Notes: generated by a model not told the origin, from the sequence alone. Positions 1-9,859 are shown, numbered from the stretch's first letter. The stretch: 64,000 bases of DNA from Zooshikella ganghwensis DSM 15267 (GCF_000428585.1 NZ_AUAF01000005.1:30992-94991), one strand, 5' to 3'. Translations and numbers: made by a program.

Positions 1-216
1 CTGCCTATCTGGAGGACGTTTTTTACCAGAGATTCGACGCTGGTCCATATAGGGAAATTCAAAACGCATAACATTTACACCAAGAGCGGCTATCGCCTCA
101 GCAAAATACGCCATAAATGGGCTATCCATAGGTGCGCCTGCACCATGAGCAAAAACAAAACAAGGCGCGTTTTCCTGTTGAGAATAAGTCCAATACGCGG
201 GTATTTCAGAAAACAT
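1..216 (-). CDS. alpha/beta hydrolase of the KANL3/Tex30 type (partial, 3' part outside window)
   Basis: Reading the minus strand from an ATG at 216 gives 72 codons with no stop before the window edge, so this is the N-terminal part of a longer protein. It contains FAHGAGAPMDSPFM (about residues 23-36), the oxyanion/nucleophile-approach segment of small alpha/beta hydrolases of the COG3571 group, followed by a typical RFEFPYM...RR..GKKRPPD stretch. That group is predicted to be serine hydrolases of unknown substrate. The catalytic serine, aspartate and histidine would lie beyond the left edge. It is divergent from the cco operon. Confidence 0.75.
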   Translation of the reverse strand, partial: MFSEIPAYWTYSQQENAPCFVFAHGAGAPMDSPFMAYFAEAIAALGVNVMRFEFPYMDQRRISGKKRPPDRQ

Positions 217-960
217 TATGCACGTCCGATTGTTTAGCAATAGCCTTAGACTTTCATTGCCGTTATTTAAAGCCAAAATTTGGCACACCATTGCAACAGC
301 AACAAAACATTTAGTGGAAATATTTTATTCATATTTCTGCGTTTTAAACTGTCAACAGGCGGTAATTATGGCACAATAGTCACGTCTTGATTTATGTCAA
401 TATAATACAGGTCATTCTTACCAAAAAGTGTCGCAATAGCGTCACCATATTGACATAGAATGTACTCAGCGCGTATCCTCGCGCCTCGCCGGGGGAAGTT
501 TGAAATAATTAGCAACAACTAAAACAGTGAACCTAGTCTGACCTATATACTTATTTAGCGAGTCTATTCGCATTGTGACTTATGTTACATCAATAGCCAG
601 AATTAACGCTGTTAAGAAAAGCTTTGTTAGCTAACGTACGTGTCACCTCTAAGAAATAAAACGGTAACCGTACACAATCTGTTGCCCATTAGATTATCAG
701 CCGACCCTCTATACACAAAAACAACGGCTAAACTATTAGCAAAGAACAAGCAACATAATATACCTGATGAGCGCTTTGGTAGAGGTACACAAGCTGAACA
801 CATGTTTGTTCAGGTGCCTGCTTTGTAAGTCAACAATTGCCAACTTCTCTTTGAAGTCACACCAACAGCTGACTTCAGCGCATCCTATTGCCTTCACTTC
901 ACCAACCTGCCACAACTTCACCGTATTCATTCCGGAAGTCGCAACTTATGGAACCGTAAC
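217..960. other. long regulatory region between hydrolase and ccoN
   Basis: About 740 bp without a convincing gene. It holds the Anr/FNR box at 387-400, a possible sigma-70 promoter (TTGACA 450-455, 18 bp spacer, TATCCT 474-479) and a Crp-like palindrome (TGTGA 574-578, six bases, TTACA 585-589, one mismatch to the consensus). The short open frames here have no ribosome binding site or family resemblance. The length suggests either a long ccoN leader or promoters serving both directions. Confidence 0.5.
387..400. promoter_or_regulatory. Anr/FNR box upstream of ccoN
   Basis: TTGAT-TTAT-GTCAA matches the FNR/Anr consensus TTGAT-N4-ATCAA at 9 of 10 positions. It is followed directly by TATAAT at 401-406. 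That spacing is not the usual class II arrangement (box centre near -41.5), so which promoter it serves is unclear. Anr control of cbb3 oxidase genes is established in Pseudomonas. The anr gene itself lies in this window. Confidence 0.65.
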
Positions 961-2388
961 ATGAGCACAGCAACCAACCACACAGAGTACAACTACAAGG
1001 TCGTCCGCCAGTTTGCCATTATGACGGTCATTTGGGGGATCGTTGGTATGGCCGTGGGTGTATTCATTGCTGCCGAGCTGGTCTTTCCAGACTTATCAGC
1101 AGGGATTCCCTGGTTAAGTTTTGGTCGATTGCGCCCCTTACATACCAATGCCGTCATCTTCGCATTTGGTGGATGCGCCTTGTTCGCGACATCCTATTAT
1201 GTCGTACAGCGCACTTGTCAAGCGCCTTTGATTTCTAACGCACTAGCTGCCTTTACCTTTTGGGGCTGGCAACTGGTTATTGTCGCCGCCGCCATTACCT
1301 TGCCACTGGGCATTACCACTTCTAAAGAGTACGCGGAGCTGGAATGGCCCATCGATATCCTTATTACCGTGGTCTGGGTCTGCTATGCAATTGTCTTTTT
1401 TGGCACCATCATGAAGCGCCGAACCAAACATATTTATGTTGCTAACTGGTTTTATGGTGCATTCATTGTCACGATTGCCCTGCTCCATATTGTGAATAAT
1501 ATGGAAATTCCTGTGACCCTGTGGAAATCATACTCTGTCTATGCTGGTGCCCAAGATGCCATGATTCAATGGTGGTATGGCCACAACGCGGTAGGCTTTT
1601 TCCTGACTGCAGGCTTCCTGGGCATGATGTATTACTTTGTGCCTAAGCAAGCAGGTCGCCCTGTTTACTCTTATCGCCTATCTATTGTTCACTTCTGGGC
1701 ATTGATCGCTATTTACATCTGGGCTGGCCCTCACCACTTACACTACACTGCCCTGCCTGACTGGGCACAAACCCTGGGCATGATCATGTCACTTATCCTG
1801 CTAGCACCCTCTTGGGGCGGCATGATTAACGGCATGATGACACTCTCTGGCGCATGGCATAAGCTGCAGACTGATCCTATTCTTCGCTTTTTAGTGGTCT
1901 CGCTTTCCTTCTACGGCATGTCAACGTTCGAAGGTCCGATGATGTCCATAAAGACGGTTAACGCACTATCCCACTACACCGACTGGACCATTGGGCACGT
2001 GCACTCAGGCGCGCTAGGCTGGGTTGCCATGATTTCAATTGGTGCTGTGTATCACCTTATCCCACGTCTATTTGGTAAGGAAAAAATGTACAGCACAGAC
2101 CTTATTAATGTTCACTTCTGGTTAGCTACGATTGGCACCGTATTGTACATCGCCTCAATGTGGGTTAACGGTATTATGCAAGGCCTCATGTGGCGTGCTG
2201 TGCATAAAGACGGCACATTGATGTATAGCTTCGTTGAGTCTGTTGAGGCCAGTGAATTTGGTTACATTGTCAGAACAATAGGTGGACTCTTCTTCCTGGC
2301 TGGCATGTTCTTTATGGCTTACAACACCTGGCGCACCGTGAGTGAGTCTGATCCAGAACAAGTTCGTGCTGCAGCACAAATGGCTTAA
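961..2388 (+). CDS. ccoN: cbb3-type cytochrome c oxidase subunit I (CcoN)
   Basis: Catalytic subunit of the high-affinity cbb3 terminal oxidase, which reduces O2 to water and pumps protons across the inner membrane. The 475-residue, multi-spanning protein has the low-spin haem ligand in [15 protein letters not shown] (H61), CuB ligands H208 ([11 protein letters not shown]) and H258/H259 (WAGPHHLHY), Y252 at the place of the cross-linked active-site tyrosine, and the haem ligand pair H346/H348 in [11 protein letters not shown]. Length is normal for the family. A weak GGA lies about 10 bases before the ATG. It is the first gene of ccoNOQP and is followed 15 bp later by ccoO. Confidence 0.97.
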   Translation: MSTATNHTEYNYKVVRQFAIMTVIWGIVGMAVGVFIAAELVFPDLSAGIPWLSFGRLRPLHTNAVIFAFGGCALFATSYYVVQRTCQAPLISNALAAFTFWGWQLVIVAAAITLPLGITTSKEYAELEWPIDILITVVWVCYAIVFFGTIMKRRTKHIYVANWFYGAFIVTIALLHIVNNMEIPVTLWKSYSVYAGAQDAMIQWWYGHNAVGFFLTAGFLGMMYYFVPKQAGRPVYSYRLSIVHFWALIAIYIWAGPHHLHYTALPDWAQTLGMIMSLILLAPSWGGMINGMMTLSGAWHKLQTDPILRFLVVSLSFYGMSTFEGPMMSIKTVNALSHYTDWTIGHVHSGALGWVAMISIGAVYHLIPRLFGKEKMYSTDLINVHFWLATIGTVLYIASMWVNGIMQGLMWRAVHKDGTLMYSFVESVEASEFGYIVRTIGGLFFLAGMFFMAYNTWRTVSESDPEQVRAAAQMA

Positions 2389-2403
2389 GGGAGCAGTACA
2401 CCA

Positions 2404-3111
2404 ATGAAAAACCATGACATTGTTGAAAAAAATGTTGGCCTGATGGTGATTTTAATCATAGTTGCCATTAGCTTTGGTGGCCTGGTTGAGATCGTTCCAC
2501 TGTTCTTTGATAAGGCTTTGACAGAAAACAAAATGGCCTATGAGCAAAAGCTCACTGATGGTAAACAAGAGGTCGTTCAGCTCGCCGTCAAGCCTTATTC
2601 AGCATTGCAGCTTGAAGGTCGTGATATTTATATTCGTGAAGGCTGCGTAGGCTGTCATTCACAAATGATTCGTCCATTCCGTGCCGAAACAGAGCGTTAT
2701 GGGCATTACTCACTAGGGGCTGAAAGTGTTTATGACCATCCATTCTTATGGGGCTCTAAGCGCACAGGGCCTGACTTGGCTCGGGTCGGTGGCCGCTACT
2801 CTGATGAATGGCACCGGGCTCATTTAATCAACCCTAGGGATGTTGTTCCTGAGTCCGTTATGCCTGCTTATCCTTTCCTCGCGGAGAACGTGCTAGATGG
2901 CAAACACACTGCTGCTAAAATGGAAGCGCTGCGTAAAGTGGGGGTTCCCTATGCTGATGATGAAATCAGCTCAGCGGCGGCTAACGTTGCAGGAAAAACA
3001 GAGCTTGATGCCCTGGTAGCCTATCTTCAGGTCCTGGGCACTTATGTACCAAGGGGCATACGTGGTGTAAAACCCGCTTCAGCACTCCCTACTGAAGAGG
3101 TAGCTGAGTAA
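2404..3111 (+). CDS. ccoO: cbb3-type cytochrome c oxidase subunit II (CcoO)
   Basis: Membrane-anchored mono-haem cytochrome c that passes electrons to CcoN. An N-terminal membrane helix (about residues 13-35) is followed by the haem c site CVGCH (81-85) inside [15 protein letters not shown], and by the conserved [17 protein letters not shown] segment. A methionine in [13 protein letters not shown] is the likely second axial ligand. At 235 residues it is slightly longer than the usual roughly 200, with an extra segment before the haem site. Its stop codon overlaps the ccoQ start by one base. Confidence 0.97.
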   Translation: MKNHDIVEKNVGLMVILIIVAISFGGLVEIVPLFFDKALTENKMAYEQKLTDGKQEVVQLAVKPYSALQLEGRDIYIREGCVGCHSQMIRPFRAETERYGHYSLGAESVYDHPFLWGSKRTGPDLARVGGRYSDEWHRAHLINPRDVVPESVMPAYPFLAENVLDGKHTAAKMEALRKVGVPYADDEISSAAANVAGKTELDALVAYLQVLGTYVPRGIRGVKPASALPTEEVAE

Positions 3112-3296
3112 TGATAGATATCAATACACTACGCGGTTTGGCAACCGTATTTGCCATGATCGCTTTTTTAGCGGTGTGCTTTTGGGCTTATAGCAGTAAG
3201 CGAAAAAAACAATTTGATGAAGCCGCCAATTTACCCTTTGCGGATGAATTAGCTAGCCCAAATTCTGCCAACCAGGAGCTAAAACATCATGAGTAA
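3111..3296 (+). CDS. ccoQ: cbb3 oxidase small subunit CcoQ (FixQ)
   Basis: A 61-residue protein with one membrane helix (about residues 8-27), a basic SSKRKKQ stop-transfer segment and the typical FDEAANLPFAD tail. CcoQ helps stabilise or assemble the cbb3 complex. The start sits in a TAATG overlap with ccoO, and its 3' end overlaps ccoP by 8 bp, so translation of the three is probably coupled. Confidence 0.93.
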   Translation: MIDINTLRGLATVFAMIAFLAVCFWAYSSKRKKQFDEAANLPFADELASPNSANQELKHHE

Positions 3297-4275
3297 TTTC
3301 TGGACTGGGTGGGTTTTTGTGCTCACCCTGACTTGCCTAGGACTAATTGTTTGGTTGTTGTTTGCTACGCGCCGCAGACAGCGCCCCACCCTCACTGAAC
3401 AAACGATGGGACACAGCTTTGATGGGATTGAAGAGTATGACAATCCTCTACCTCAGTGGTGGTTTTATTTATTTGTAGCCACTATTGTGTTTGGTGCTGC
3501 CTATCTGGTGCTTTACCCAGGCATTCTTCCTGGCAAGTTCAATGGTATCCTTGGTTTGGTCGCCAAAGAGCAATATCCTGAAGGCTGGTCGTCAACCATG
3601 CAGTATAAAAATGAAGTCAAACGTATTGACGAGCAGTATGGCCCTATATTTGACCAGTACACCAGCACACCTATCCCAGAGCTCGCTCAAAATGAAGCTG
3701 CTGTCACTATTGGAAGACGTATCTTTGCCAACAACTGTGCGATTTGTCATGGCTCTGCGGCGCAAGGTCGTTTCGGCTTCCCCAACTTAAGTGATAATGA
3801 CTGGTTGTTTGGCAGTGACGCAGATGCCATTAAAAAATCTTTGCTTGAAGGTCGGCGTGGGCAAATGCCTGCCTGGGGCCAGTTTATGTCTAATCAGGAA
3901 GTGACGAATGTTTCACTTTACGTACGCGCCCTAAGCGGAATCGACACTAAAGCAAGTGAGGATCAGCTAGCTAAAGGTAAAGAAAGTTATATAGGTAAGT
4001 GCGCTGCATGTCATGGTGTTGAGGGTCGTGGCAGCTACCTAAATGCCAACATCAGCAATGATATTGGCGCCCCCAATTTGACAGATGACATTTGGTTGTA
4101 TGGTAGTGCCCAGCATCAAGTTGAGTACACCATTCGCAATGGCCGAAATGGAGCCATGCCTGCATGGAAAGATGTACTGGGTGAAAACCGAGTGCACCTA
4201 GTAGCCACTTACGTTTACAGCTTGGGCCAAAAAGCTAAAGAAGCTGAAAGTACTACACCCACACAAGCTAAGTAA
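3289..4275 (+). CDS. ccoP: cbb3-type cytochrome c oxidase subunit III (CcoP)
   Basis: Di-haem cytochrome c subunit that accepts electrons from soluble cytochromes. Two N-terminal membrane helices (about residues 5-25 and 57-78) flank the conserved IEEYDNPLPQWW loop. Two haem c sites follow, CAICH (150-154) and CAACH (238-242), each with a downstream GAMPAW/GQMPAW methionine. Length (328) is normal. It overlaps ccoQ by 8 bp. The next gene, ccoG, starts 117 bp later after a hairpin. Confidence 0.97.
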   Translation: MSNFWTGWVFVLTLTCLGLIVWLLFATRRRQRPTLTEQTMGHSFDGIEEYDNPLPQWWFYLFVATIVFGAAYLVLYPGILPGKFNGILGLVAKEQYPEGWSSTMQYKNEVKRIDEQYGPIFDQYTSTPIPELAQNEAAVTIGRRIFANNCAICHGSAAQGRFGFPNLSDNDWLFGSDADAIKKSLLEGRRGQMPAWGQFMSNQEVTNVSLYVRALSGIDTKASEDQLAKGKESYIGKCAACHGVEGRGSYLNANISNDIGAPNLTDDIWLYGSAQHQVEYTIRNGRNGAMPAWKDVLGENRVHLVATYVYSLGQKAKEAESTTPTQAK

Positions 4276-4290
4276 GAAAGCCTCCTCCTC

Positions 4291-4326
4291 AGCTGTCTGT
4301 TCAATTTCTAAGATTGTCAGACAGCT
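4291..4326. terminator. hairpin between ccoP and ccoG
   Basis: AGCTGTCTG (4291-4299) and CAGACAGCT (4318-4326) form a perfect 9-bp stem. The 18-base loop contains a further CAAT/ATTG pairing. There is no run of T after it, so it may be a partial terminator or mRNA-processing structure separating the oxidase structural genes from the assembly genes. Confidence 0.45.
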
Positions 4327-4392
4327 TGGCCAAATCATAGTGTCTGGTCCAAACCATCCTATATCACGTTGTTTCTTAGCAGGCTCAAGGAT

Positions 4393-5802
4393 ATGTCGCA
4401 AGATAATGTAAAAGACCGTGAAGCACCTGAAATGATCGAGGTGGTTGATCTTTATCAGAAAAAAGACAAGATCTACCCACGTGCGTTCAAAGGTGTTTTT
4501 CGAAATTATCGCATCATCGGTGGCACGCTATTATTCCTCCTTTACTTTGGTGCGGCCTGGCTAAGCTGGGGAGATCGACAAGCCATTCTGTTTGACTTGC
4601 CAGAACGGAAATTTCATATTCTTGGAATGACCTTTTGGCCACAGGATTTTATGCTGCTGTCGTGGCTGCTTATTATTTGTGCCTTTGGCCTGTTTTTCAT
4701 CACAGTGTGGGCTGGTCGGGTTTGGTGTGGATATGCTTGTCCACAAAGTGTTTTTACCTGGGTATTTATGTGGGTTGAGCGAGTCACTGAAGGTGATCGC
4801 AATAGGCGCATAAAACTTGATAAAGCGCCCTTTACCAGCCAGAAATTTTTGAAAAAGTCTGCCAAGCATATCCTTTGGCTTCTTATTGCCTTAGCGACAG
4901 GCTTTACCTTTGTTGGCTACTTTTCACCCATTCGTGAATTGATCCCTGCTTTTTTTTATGGCGAAGCCAGTGGCTGGGCTTATTTCTGGATTGCCTTTTT
5001 TACCCTGGCAACCTACGGCAATGCAGGCTGGATGCGCGAGCAAGTCTGTATCTATATGTGCCCCTACGCTCGCTTCCAAAGCGTCATGTTCGACAGCAAT
5101 ACGTTGATCGTTTCCTACAGCCCACAGCGAGGTGAAAAAAGAGGTCCGCGTAAAAAAGGTGCTGATTACCAACAAAAAGGTTTAGGTGACTGTATCGACT
5201 GCCAGATGTGCGTACAAGTCTGTCCTACAGGCATTGATATTCGTGATGGCCTACAGTACGAGTGTATTGGTTGTGCAGCCTGTATTGATGCTTGCGATAA
5301 CATTATGGAGCGCATGGATTACCCCAAAGGACTCATTAGCTATACCACCCAAAATACGTTAGCAGGAGAAAAATCAACCCTATTTCGTCCCAGATTAATT
5401 GGCTATTTAGTTGCCTTGCTTGTCATAATTGGCATGTTTAGTTATACCGTTACTGACCGTATACCGGTTGGACTTGAAGTCATCCGCGACCGAAGCACTT
5501 TATACAACACTACCTCAGATGGTTATATTGAAAATCTATACACTGTCAAAGTGGCCAATATGGACAATCAATCCCATCAATTTGTGTTAAATATTGAGGG
5601 TTTAAATAGTCCAGTTATTGAACCCAAACAAAACATGCTTATTGAAAGTGGTTTAGTTGCAGAGCTCACTATCCGCGTCAAAGTTAAAGCTGATGCGATA
5701 GAGCGACCCAACAGTTCATTTGTTTTTTCTGTTCAGGCAAAGGATGATGAAACAGTCAGAACTACGCAAGAAAGTCGCTTTATCGCTCCCAATTCGCAGT
5801 AA
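4393..5802 (+). CDS. ccoG: cytochrome c oxidase accessory protein CcoG (FixG)
   Basis: Membrane ferredoxin-like protein; CcoG has been shown to act as a Cu(II) reductase feeding copper to cbb3 assembly. Visible are several membrane helices, the GRVWCGYACPQSVF and CIYMCPYARFQSVMFD motifs (CxxxCP type), two adjacent 4Fe-4S motifs (CIDCQMCVQVCPTG and CIGCAACIDAC, in the middle of the chain) and a C-terminal immunoglobulin-like periplasmic domain. I chose the ATG at 4393 (giving MSQDNVKDREAPEMIEVVDL) because AGG at 4381-4383 gives proper spacing and family members start similarly. An in-frame start 24 bases upstream is possible. Confidence 0.95.
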   Translation: MSQDNVKDREAPEMIEVVDLYQKKDKIYPRAFKGVFRNYRIIGGTLLFLLYFGAAWLSWGDRQAILFDLPERKFHILGMTFWPQDFMLLSWLLIICAFGLFFITVWAGRVWCGYACPQSVFTWVFMWVERVTEGDRNRRIKLDKAPFTSQKFLKKSAKHILWLLIALATGFTFVGYFSPIRELIPAFFYGEASGWAYFWIAFFTLATYGNAGWMREQVCIYMCPYARFQSVMFDSNTLIVSYSPQRGEKRGPRKKGADYQQKGLGDCIDCQMCVQVCPTGIDIRDGLQYECIGCAACIDACDNIMERMDYPKGLISYTTQNTLAGEKSTLFRPRLIGYLVALLVIIGMFSYTVTDRIPVGLEVIRDRSTLYNTTSDGYIENLYTVKVANMDNQSHQFVLNIEGLNSPVIEPKQNMLIESGLVAELTIRVKVKADAIERPNSSFVFSVQAKDDETVRTTQESRFIAPNSQ

Positions 5803-5813
5803 AGAGTAACCCC

Positions 5814-6374
5814 ATGGCACAAAATCAATCGCTCTCTCCTGAAGATAAAAAGCATAGCCGTTTTTGGCTAGGCTTTTTATTGGCTATTCCTCTGCTGGCC
5901 ATCGTTTTGGGTAGCTCCTATATTGTTATTGCCGTTAAACATGCGGACTCGCTGGTAGTCGATGACTACTACAAAGAAGGCCTGGCCATCGAAAAAGAGC
6001 TTGAACGAGATCGCCATGCCCAAGCGCTGGGACTCACCGCAACAGTGAGCTTGGATAACAGCCGGAAACGGGTAAGCGTCACTTTATCCCCTGCCAAGAC
6101 CAATGCACCACGAGCTTTAACCTTAAGCTTCATTTCTCCAACTTTACCGGATGAAGATATTACGCTTCCCGTACAGCTCAACCCGGATAATGAGTATGAA
6201 GGCTTTTTACCGCATGAGGTAAAAGGTAAGCGCTATATTCATTTGGAAACGCCTAAAGCACTAGATATACAGGAGCAACGAGAAGGCTGGCGTTTAATTG
6301 GTAGCAGTTATATTGATACCCCCTCGATCACTGTTGCGCTTCAGCCTGCCACTATGAAAACGGCAAGCGATTAA
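5814..6374 (+). CDS. ccoH: cbb3 oxidase assembly protein CcoH (FixH)
   Basis: FixH-family membrane protein of 186 residues required for stability of the cbb3 assembly intermediate. It has one N-terminal membrane helix (about residues 19-42), the family hallmark DSLVVDDYYKEGLAIEKEL just after it, and a small periplasmic beta domain. It lies 11 bp after ccoG and 15 bp before ccoI, as in Pseudomonas. Confidence 0.93.
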   Translation: MAQNQSLSPEDKKHSRFWLGFLLAIPLLAIVLGSSYIVIAVKHADSLVVDDYYKEGLAIEKELERDRHAQALGLTATVSLDNSRKRVSVTLSPAKTNAPRALTLSFISPTLPDEDITLPVQLNPDNEYEGFLPHEVKGKRYIHLETPKALDIQEQREGWRLIGSSYIDTPSITVALQPATMKTASD

Positions 6375-6389
6375 GTTATCAGGTGTAGT

Positions 6390-8921
6390 ATGGCGGACCC
6401 AATACCATCTCAATTAGCATGCTTCCACTGTGGTACACCTATTTCTGGAACACCACCCTACTCAGCTGAAATTGATGGCGAAAAACAACCGATGTGTTGT
6501 CCTGGCTGCCAGTTTGTTGCAGAGGCTATAGCGGGTGAAGGACTTGCTCATTATTACCAATATCGTACACAGCAAGCGCTAAAACCAGATCAAAAAAAGT
6601 CCCTAGTCAACGATTACACTGTCTATGATCGTCAAGCGCTTCAAACACAGCTCGTTAAGCAGCTGGCTGACGGTCAATACCATGTGAGTCTAAGCATAGA
6701 AGGAATCACTTGTGCTGCATGCATCTGGCTATTGGAAAAACACTTAAGTCAACTGCAAGGGGTTGTACAGGCTTCGGTTAACCTAACGACACATCGTGCC
6801 TTTATCCAATACCAGCCAGAACAGCTGAAATTAAGCGAAATCATGCAGCATATCGCTTATATTGGCTACCTACCACACCCTTTTTCTATGGATAAGCAGC
6901 AACAGCTTGCCCAGCAGGAATACCGTAAATCTATTCGCCGTTTAGCTATTGCGGGAATCGGTACAATGCAGGTCATGATGTATGCTATTGCACTTTATGC
7001 TGGTGCTTTGCAAGGAATGGAAGACAGCTACCGTGATTTTATTCGTTGGGTTAGCTTTCTATTAGCAACACCTGTCGTATTTTACGCTGCACAACCCTTT
7101 TTTAAAGCTGCCTGGCGAGATGTCAAAGCACGTCACTTAAGCATGGATTTCCCTGTAGCGACAGCTATTGGTGCAGCCTATACAGCCAGTACCTGGGCTA
7201 TGCTCACAGGTACTGGTGAAGTGTATTTTGACTCTGTTTGTATGTTCACTTTCTTTTTATTAGTCAGTCGTTTTCTGGAAATGCGTGCACGGCATCATAC
7301 AACACAGCATGGCTCAGGACTCTTAAAGCTTTTACCAGACAAAGCGACACGTGTTGATAGTGGTCAGGAACAGACCATAGCAGCAATAGAGGTTGAAAAA
7401 GGTTACACCTTGCGTATTAAGCCTGGCGAGCCGATCCCTGCAGATGGTGTTATCACCCAGGGAAGAACCACTTGTAATGAAGTCATGCTGACCGGCGAGT
7501 ACTTGCCAGTTACAAAGCAAGTAAATGATACCGTGTTAGCAGGTACTCTCAATGTCGAGCACGCCATTGATATTCAAGTAACAGCAACCGGACAAACAAC
7601 TCGACTGGCTCATATAGTTTCTTTACTGGAGCAAGCTCAACAGCAAAAACCACTGATTGCACAACTCGCTGACCGAGTGGCTAGCCATTTTGTGAGCGCA
7701 GTGATACTTATCGCGATAGGCGTGTACAGCTACTGGTCACAGCATACTCCTGATGATGCCTTTTGGATTACACTCGCGGTCCTGGTGGTTACCTGCCCTT
7801 GTGCACTTTCACTCGCCACCCCAACTGCACTCACTGCAGCTACCGGAAAGCTCTACCAGCAAGGGATATTAATTACTGGCAGCCGCGTCTTAGAGTCACT
7901 GACTCATGTGAACCATATTGTTTTTGATAAGACAGGTACGCTTACCGAAGGCAGGCTTACTCTGGAGCAAGTTATTCCCACAAGTAAGACATTGTCGGCA
8001 GACGCAATCCTGGATTATGTTGCTGCGCTTGAGGCCCACTCTGAACACCCAATCGCTAAAACGTTTGCAGAACGAACAACTCCGATTCGTGCACAAAATG
8101 TCACAAATCATCCAGGGTATGGTATTGAAGGCAGTATCGCTTACCCTCTAACAAATATGCATAGTAAGCGCATCGAATCACAAGCAGAACAGCGATACCG
8201 GGTTGGTAAACCTGCATTCATTTGCTCATGGCTAAACATTCCCTTACTTGAGCCTCCAGAACCAACAGGACAATGGCTTCTCTTTGCCAGTAGAAAAGAA
8301 GTGTTAGGCTGGATAAAGCTGGCAGATACCCTCCGGCCAGATAGCGCCCACACCATTAGTGGTTTACATCAGCAAAACATGCAACTTAGCTTGCTTAGTG
8401 GCGATCAATCACTTGTCGTTAAGCGTGTTGCAGAATCCCTGTCAATATCATCCTGGCAAGCTAATATGACGCCAGAAGATAAGCTTGCCCAACTAAAAAC
8501 TCTGCAAAAACAGGGTGAAAATGTATTAATGGTCGGCGATGGAATCAACGACGTCCCCGTTCTTGCAGCTGCAAACGTATCAGCGTCATTGGGGTGTGGT
8601 AGTGATTTAGCCAAAAATACCTCTGATATTGTCCTGCTAAACAACCAGTTAAGCAGTCTCCTCACGGTATTTGATACTGCCAAACAAACCCGTAATACTA
8701 TTCGAGCCAATTTAATCTGGGCACTGAGTTATAATATTGTCGCTTTACCTTTAGCCGCTTGTGGTATTATCCAGCCCTGGATGGCCGCCATTGGTATGGC
8801 AAGCAGCTCACTGCTTGTTGTCGCAAATGCTTTACGTTTGACGCGAACAACCAGCTCTCTGAACGTCAGCACTGCTCAAGCTCAACCATCTCAAATACCA
8901 CCTTTGGAGACTGTCCCCTGA
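6390..8921 (+). CDS. ccoI: copper-exporting P1B-type ATPase for cbb3 assembly (CcoI/FixI)
   Basis: Moves Cu(I) out of the cytoplasm so that the CuB centre of CcoN can be filled. In order: an N-terminal cysteine-rich region (CFHCGTPI, then CCPGCQFVAEAI), a heavy-metal domain with GITCAACIWLLE, membrane helices, the actuator with CNEVMLTGEYLPVTK, the ion-binding CPC in VVTCPCALSLATP, the phosphorylation site DKTGTLTEG, the nucleotide-binding HP of SEHPIAKT, and the hinge GDGINDVPVLAAA. At 843 residues the length is normal. The Cys-rich N-terminus is typical of CcoI/CopA2 rather than the detoxifying CopA. Confidence 0.95.
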   Translation: MADPIPSQLACFHCGTPISGTPPYSAEIDGEKQPMCCPGCQFVAEAIAGEGLAHYYQYRTQQALKPDQKKSLVNDYTVYDRQALQTQLVKQLADGQYHVSLSIEGITCAACIWLLEKHLSQLQGVVQASVNLTTHRAFIQYQPEQLKLSEIMQHIAYIGYLPHPFSMDKQQQLAQQEYRKSIRRLAIAGIGTMQVMMYAIALYAGALQGMEDSYRDFIRWVSFLLATPVVFYAAQPFFKAAWRDVKARHLSMDFPVATAIGAAYTASTWAMLTGTGEVYFDSVCMFTFFLLVSRFLEMRARHHTTQHGSGLLKLLPDKATRVDSGQEQTIAAIEVEKGYTLRIKPGEPIPADGVITQGRTTCNEVMLTGEYLPVTKQVNDTVLAGTLNVEHAIDIQVTATGQTTRLAHIVSLLEQAQQQKPLIAQLADRVASHFVSAVILIAIGVYSYWSQHTPDDAFWITLAVLVVTCPCALSLATPTALTAATGKLYQQGILITGSRVLESLTHVNHIVFDKTGTLTEGRLTLEQVIPTSKTLSADAILDYVAALEAHSEHPIAKTFAERTTPIRAQNVTNHPGYGIEGSIAYPLTNMHSKRIESQAEQRYRVGKPAFICSWLNIPLLEPPEPTGQWLLFASRKEVLGWIKLADTLRPDSAHTISGLHQQNMQLSLLSGDQSLVVKRVAESLSISSWQANMTPEDKLAQLKTLQKQGENVLMVGDGINDVPVLAAANVSASLGCGSDLAKNTSDIVLLNNQLSSLLTVFDTAKQTRNTIRANLIWALSYNIVALPLAACGIIQPWMAAIGMASSSLLVVANALRLTRTTSSLNVSTAQAQPSQIPPLETVP

Positions 8922-8940
8922 TAAGAGAACAAGTGTATTT

Positions 8941-9138
8941 ATGGACATTATCTATTTACTTATGCCTCTCGCACTCATTTTTGTAGCTGTTGCTGTGTGG
9001 GCGTTTTTCTGGGCAGTTGATGATGGACAATATGATGACTTAGAAAGCCCAAGCCATAGCATCCTTTTTGATCAAGAACCTTCTGCTCAAAAAACCACAA
9101 CATCAATATCAACATCAGAAAACAAAGCGAATGATTGA
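8941..9138 (+). CDS. ccoS: cbb3 oxidase maturation protein CcoS
   Basis: Small 65-residue protein with a single N-terminal membrane helix and the CcoS signature WAVDDGQYDDLESP after it. CcoS is needed for cofactor insertion into cbb3 oxidase. It starts 19 bp after ccoI, and its stop overlaps the start of the next gene (ATGATTGA). Confidence 0.92.
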   Translation: MDIIYLLMPLALIFVAVAVWAFFWAVDDGQYDDLESPSHSILFDQEPSAQKTTTSISTSENKAND

Positions 9139-9859
9139 CGCTAGTAGTTTCACCACAGCCTTCCTGCTAGGGGTATTTGGCGCAGGTCACTGCCTAGGCA
9201 TGTGTGGTGGTTTAATGGGAGCACTTGCACTATCAACTCCCTCAGGAAGCTCTTCAAGCATTTATCTTGCACTTTTTAACTTAGGCCGAATTATCAGCTA
9301 TGCCCTGGCCGGTTTATTACTTGGCTCATTGGGCTGGGCTATTCAGTCGCTAGGGCTGGGTACAGGCCTACGCACTGTAGCCGGACTGTTATTAGTTGCA
9401 ATGGGGCTATACCTGGCAAACTGGTGGCGTGGATTAACCTATTTGGAAAAAGCTGGTGGACGTCTTTGGCAGAAGATTAAACCTCTCACTCAAAAATTCA
9501 TGCCTCTTAAATCATTCAAACACGCGTTTGTTTTGGGTGGACTTTGGGGATGGTTGCCCTGTGGACTGGTGTATAGTTCACTAACCTGGGCTGCTGCCAG
9601 TGGCAGTGCCTGGAACGCTGCTACCTTAATGATGGCCTTTGGACTAGGTACACTTCCTGTCATGATAGCCTCAGGTTTATTTGCTCAACAGCTTCATCGT
9701 TTGCTCGATAGCCATGGTGTTCGCCAGCTATTGGGTATTTCTGTTATTCTTTTTGGTTGCTGGACTATACCCGGCCCTCACCAAGCTTGGCTTATGTCAA
9801 TTACTCAATCATTATTACCAAATAATGACACCCCCATTACACATCATATGTCGCATTAG
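9131..9859 (+). CDS. SafE/TauE-like membrane protein next to ccoS
   Basis: Integral membrane protein of 242 residues (COG2836, sulfite exporter TauE/SafE family). It has the conserved GAGHCLGMCGGLMGALAL motif near the N-terminus, whose His and Cys residues suggest metal binding, and a related LPCGLVYSSLTWA repeat in the second half. Homologues sit at this exact place beside ccoS in many gammaproteobacteria, so a role in copper or cbb3 maturation is a reasonable inference. The ATG at 9131 overlaps ccoS by 8 bp. An upstream in-frame start at 9068 would add a ccoS-overlapping tail without family support. Confidence 0.85.
   Translation: MIDASSFTTAFLLGVFGAGHCLGMCGGLMGALALSTPSGSSSSIYLALFNLGRIISYALAGLLLGSLGWAIQSLGLGTGLRTVAGLLLVAMGLYLANWWRGLTYLEKAGGRLWQKIKPLTQKFMPLKSFKHAFVLGGLWGWLPCGLVYSSLTWAAASGSAWNAATLMMAFGLGTLPVMIASGLFAQQLHRLLDSHGVRQLLGISVILFGCWTIPGPHQAWLMSITQSLLPNNDTPITHHMSH

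Noticed and set aside
767..964. 65-codon frame overlapping the ccoN start by 4 bases (ATGA)
   Set aside because: No ribosome binding site, no family resemblance; the overlap looks like chance.
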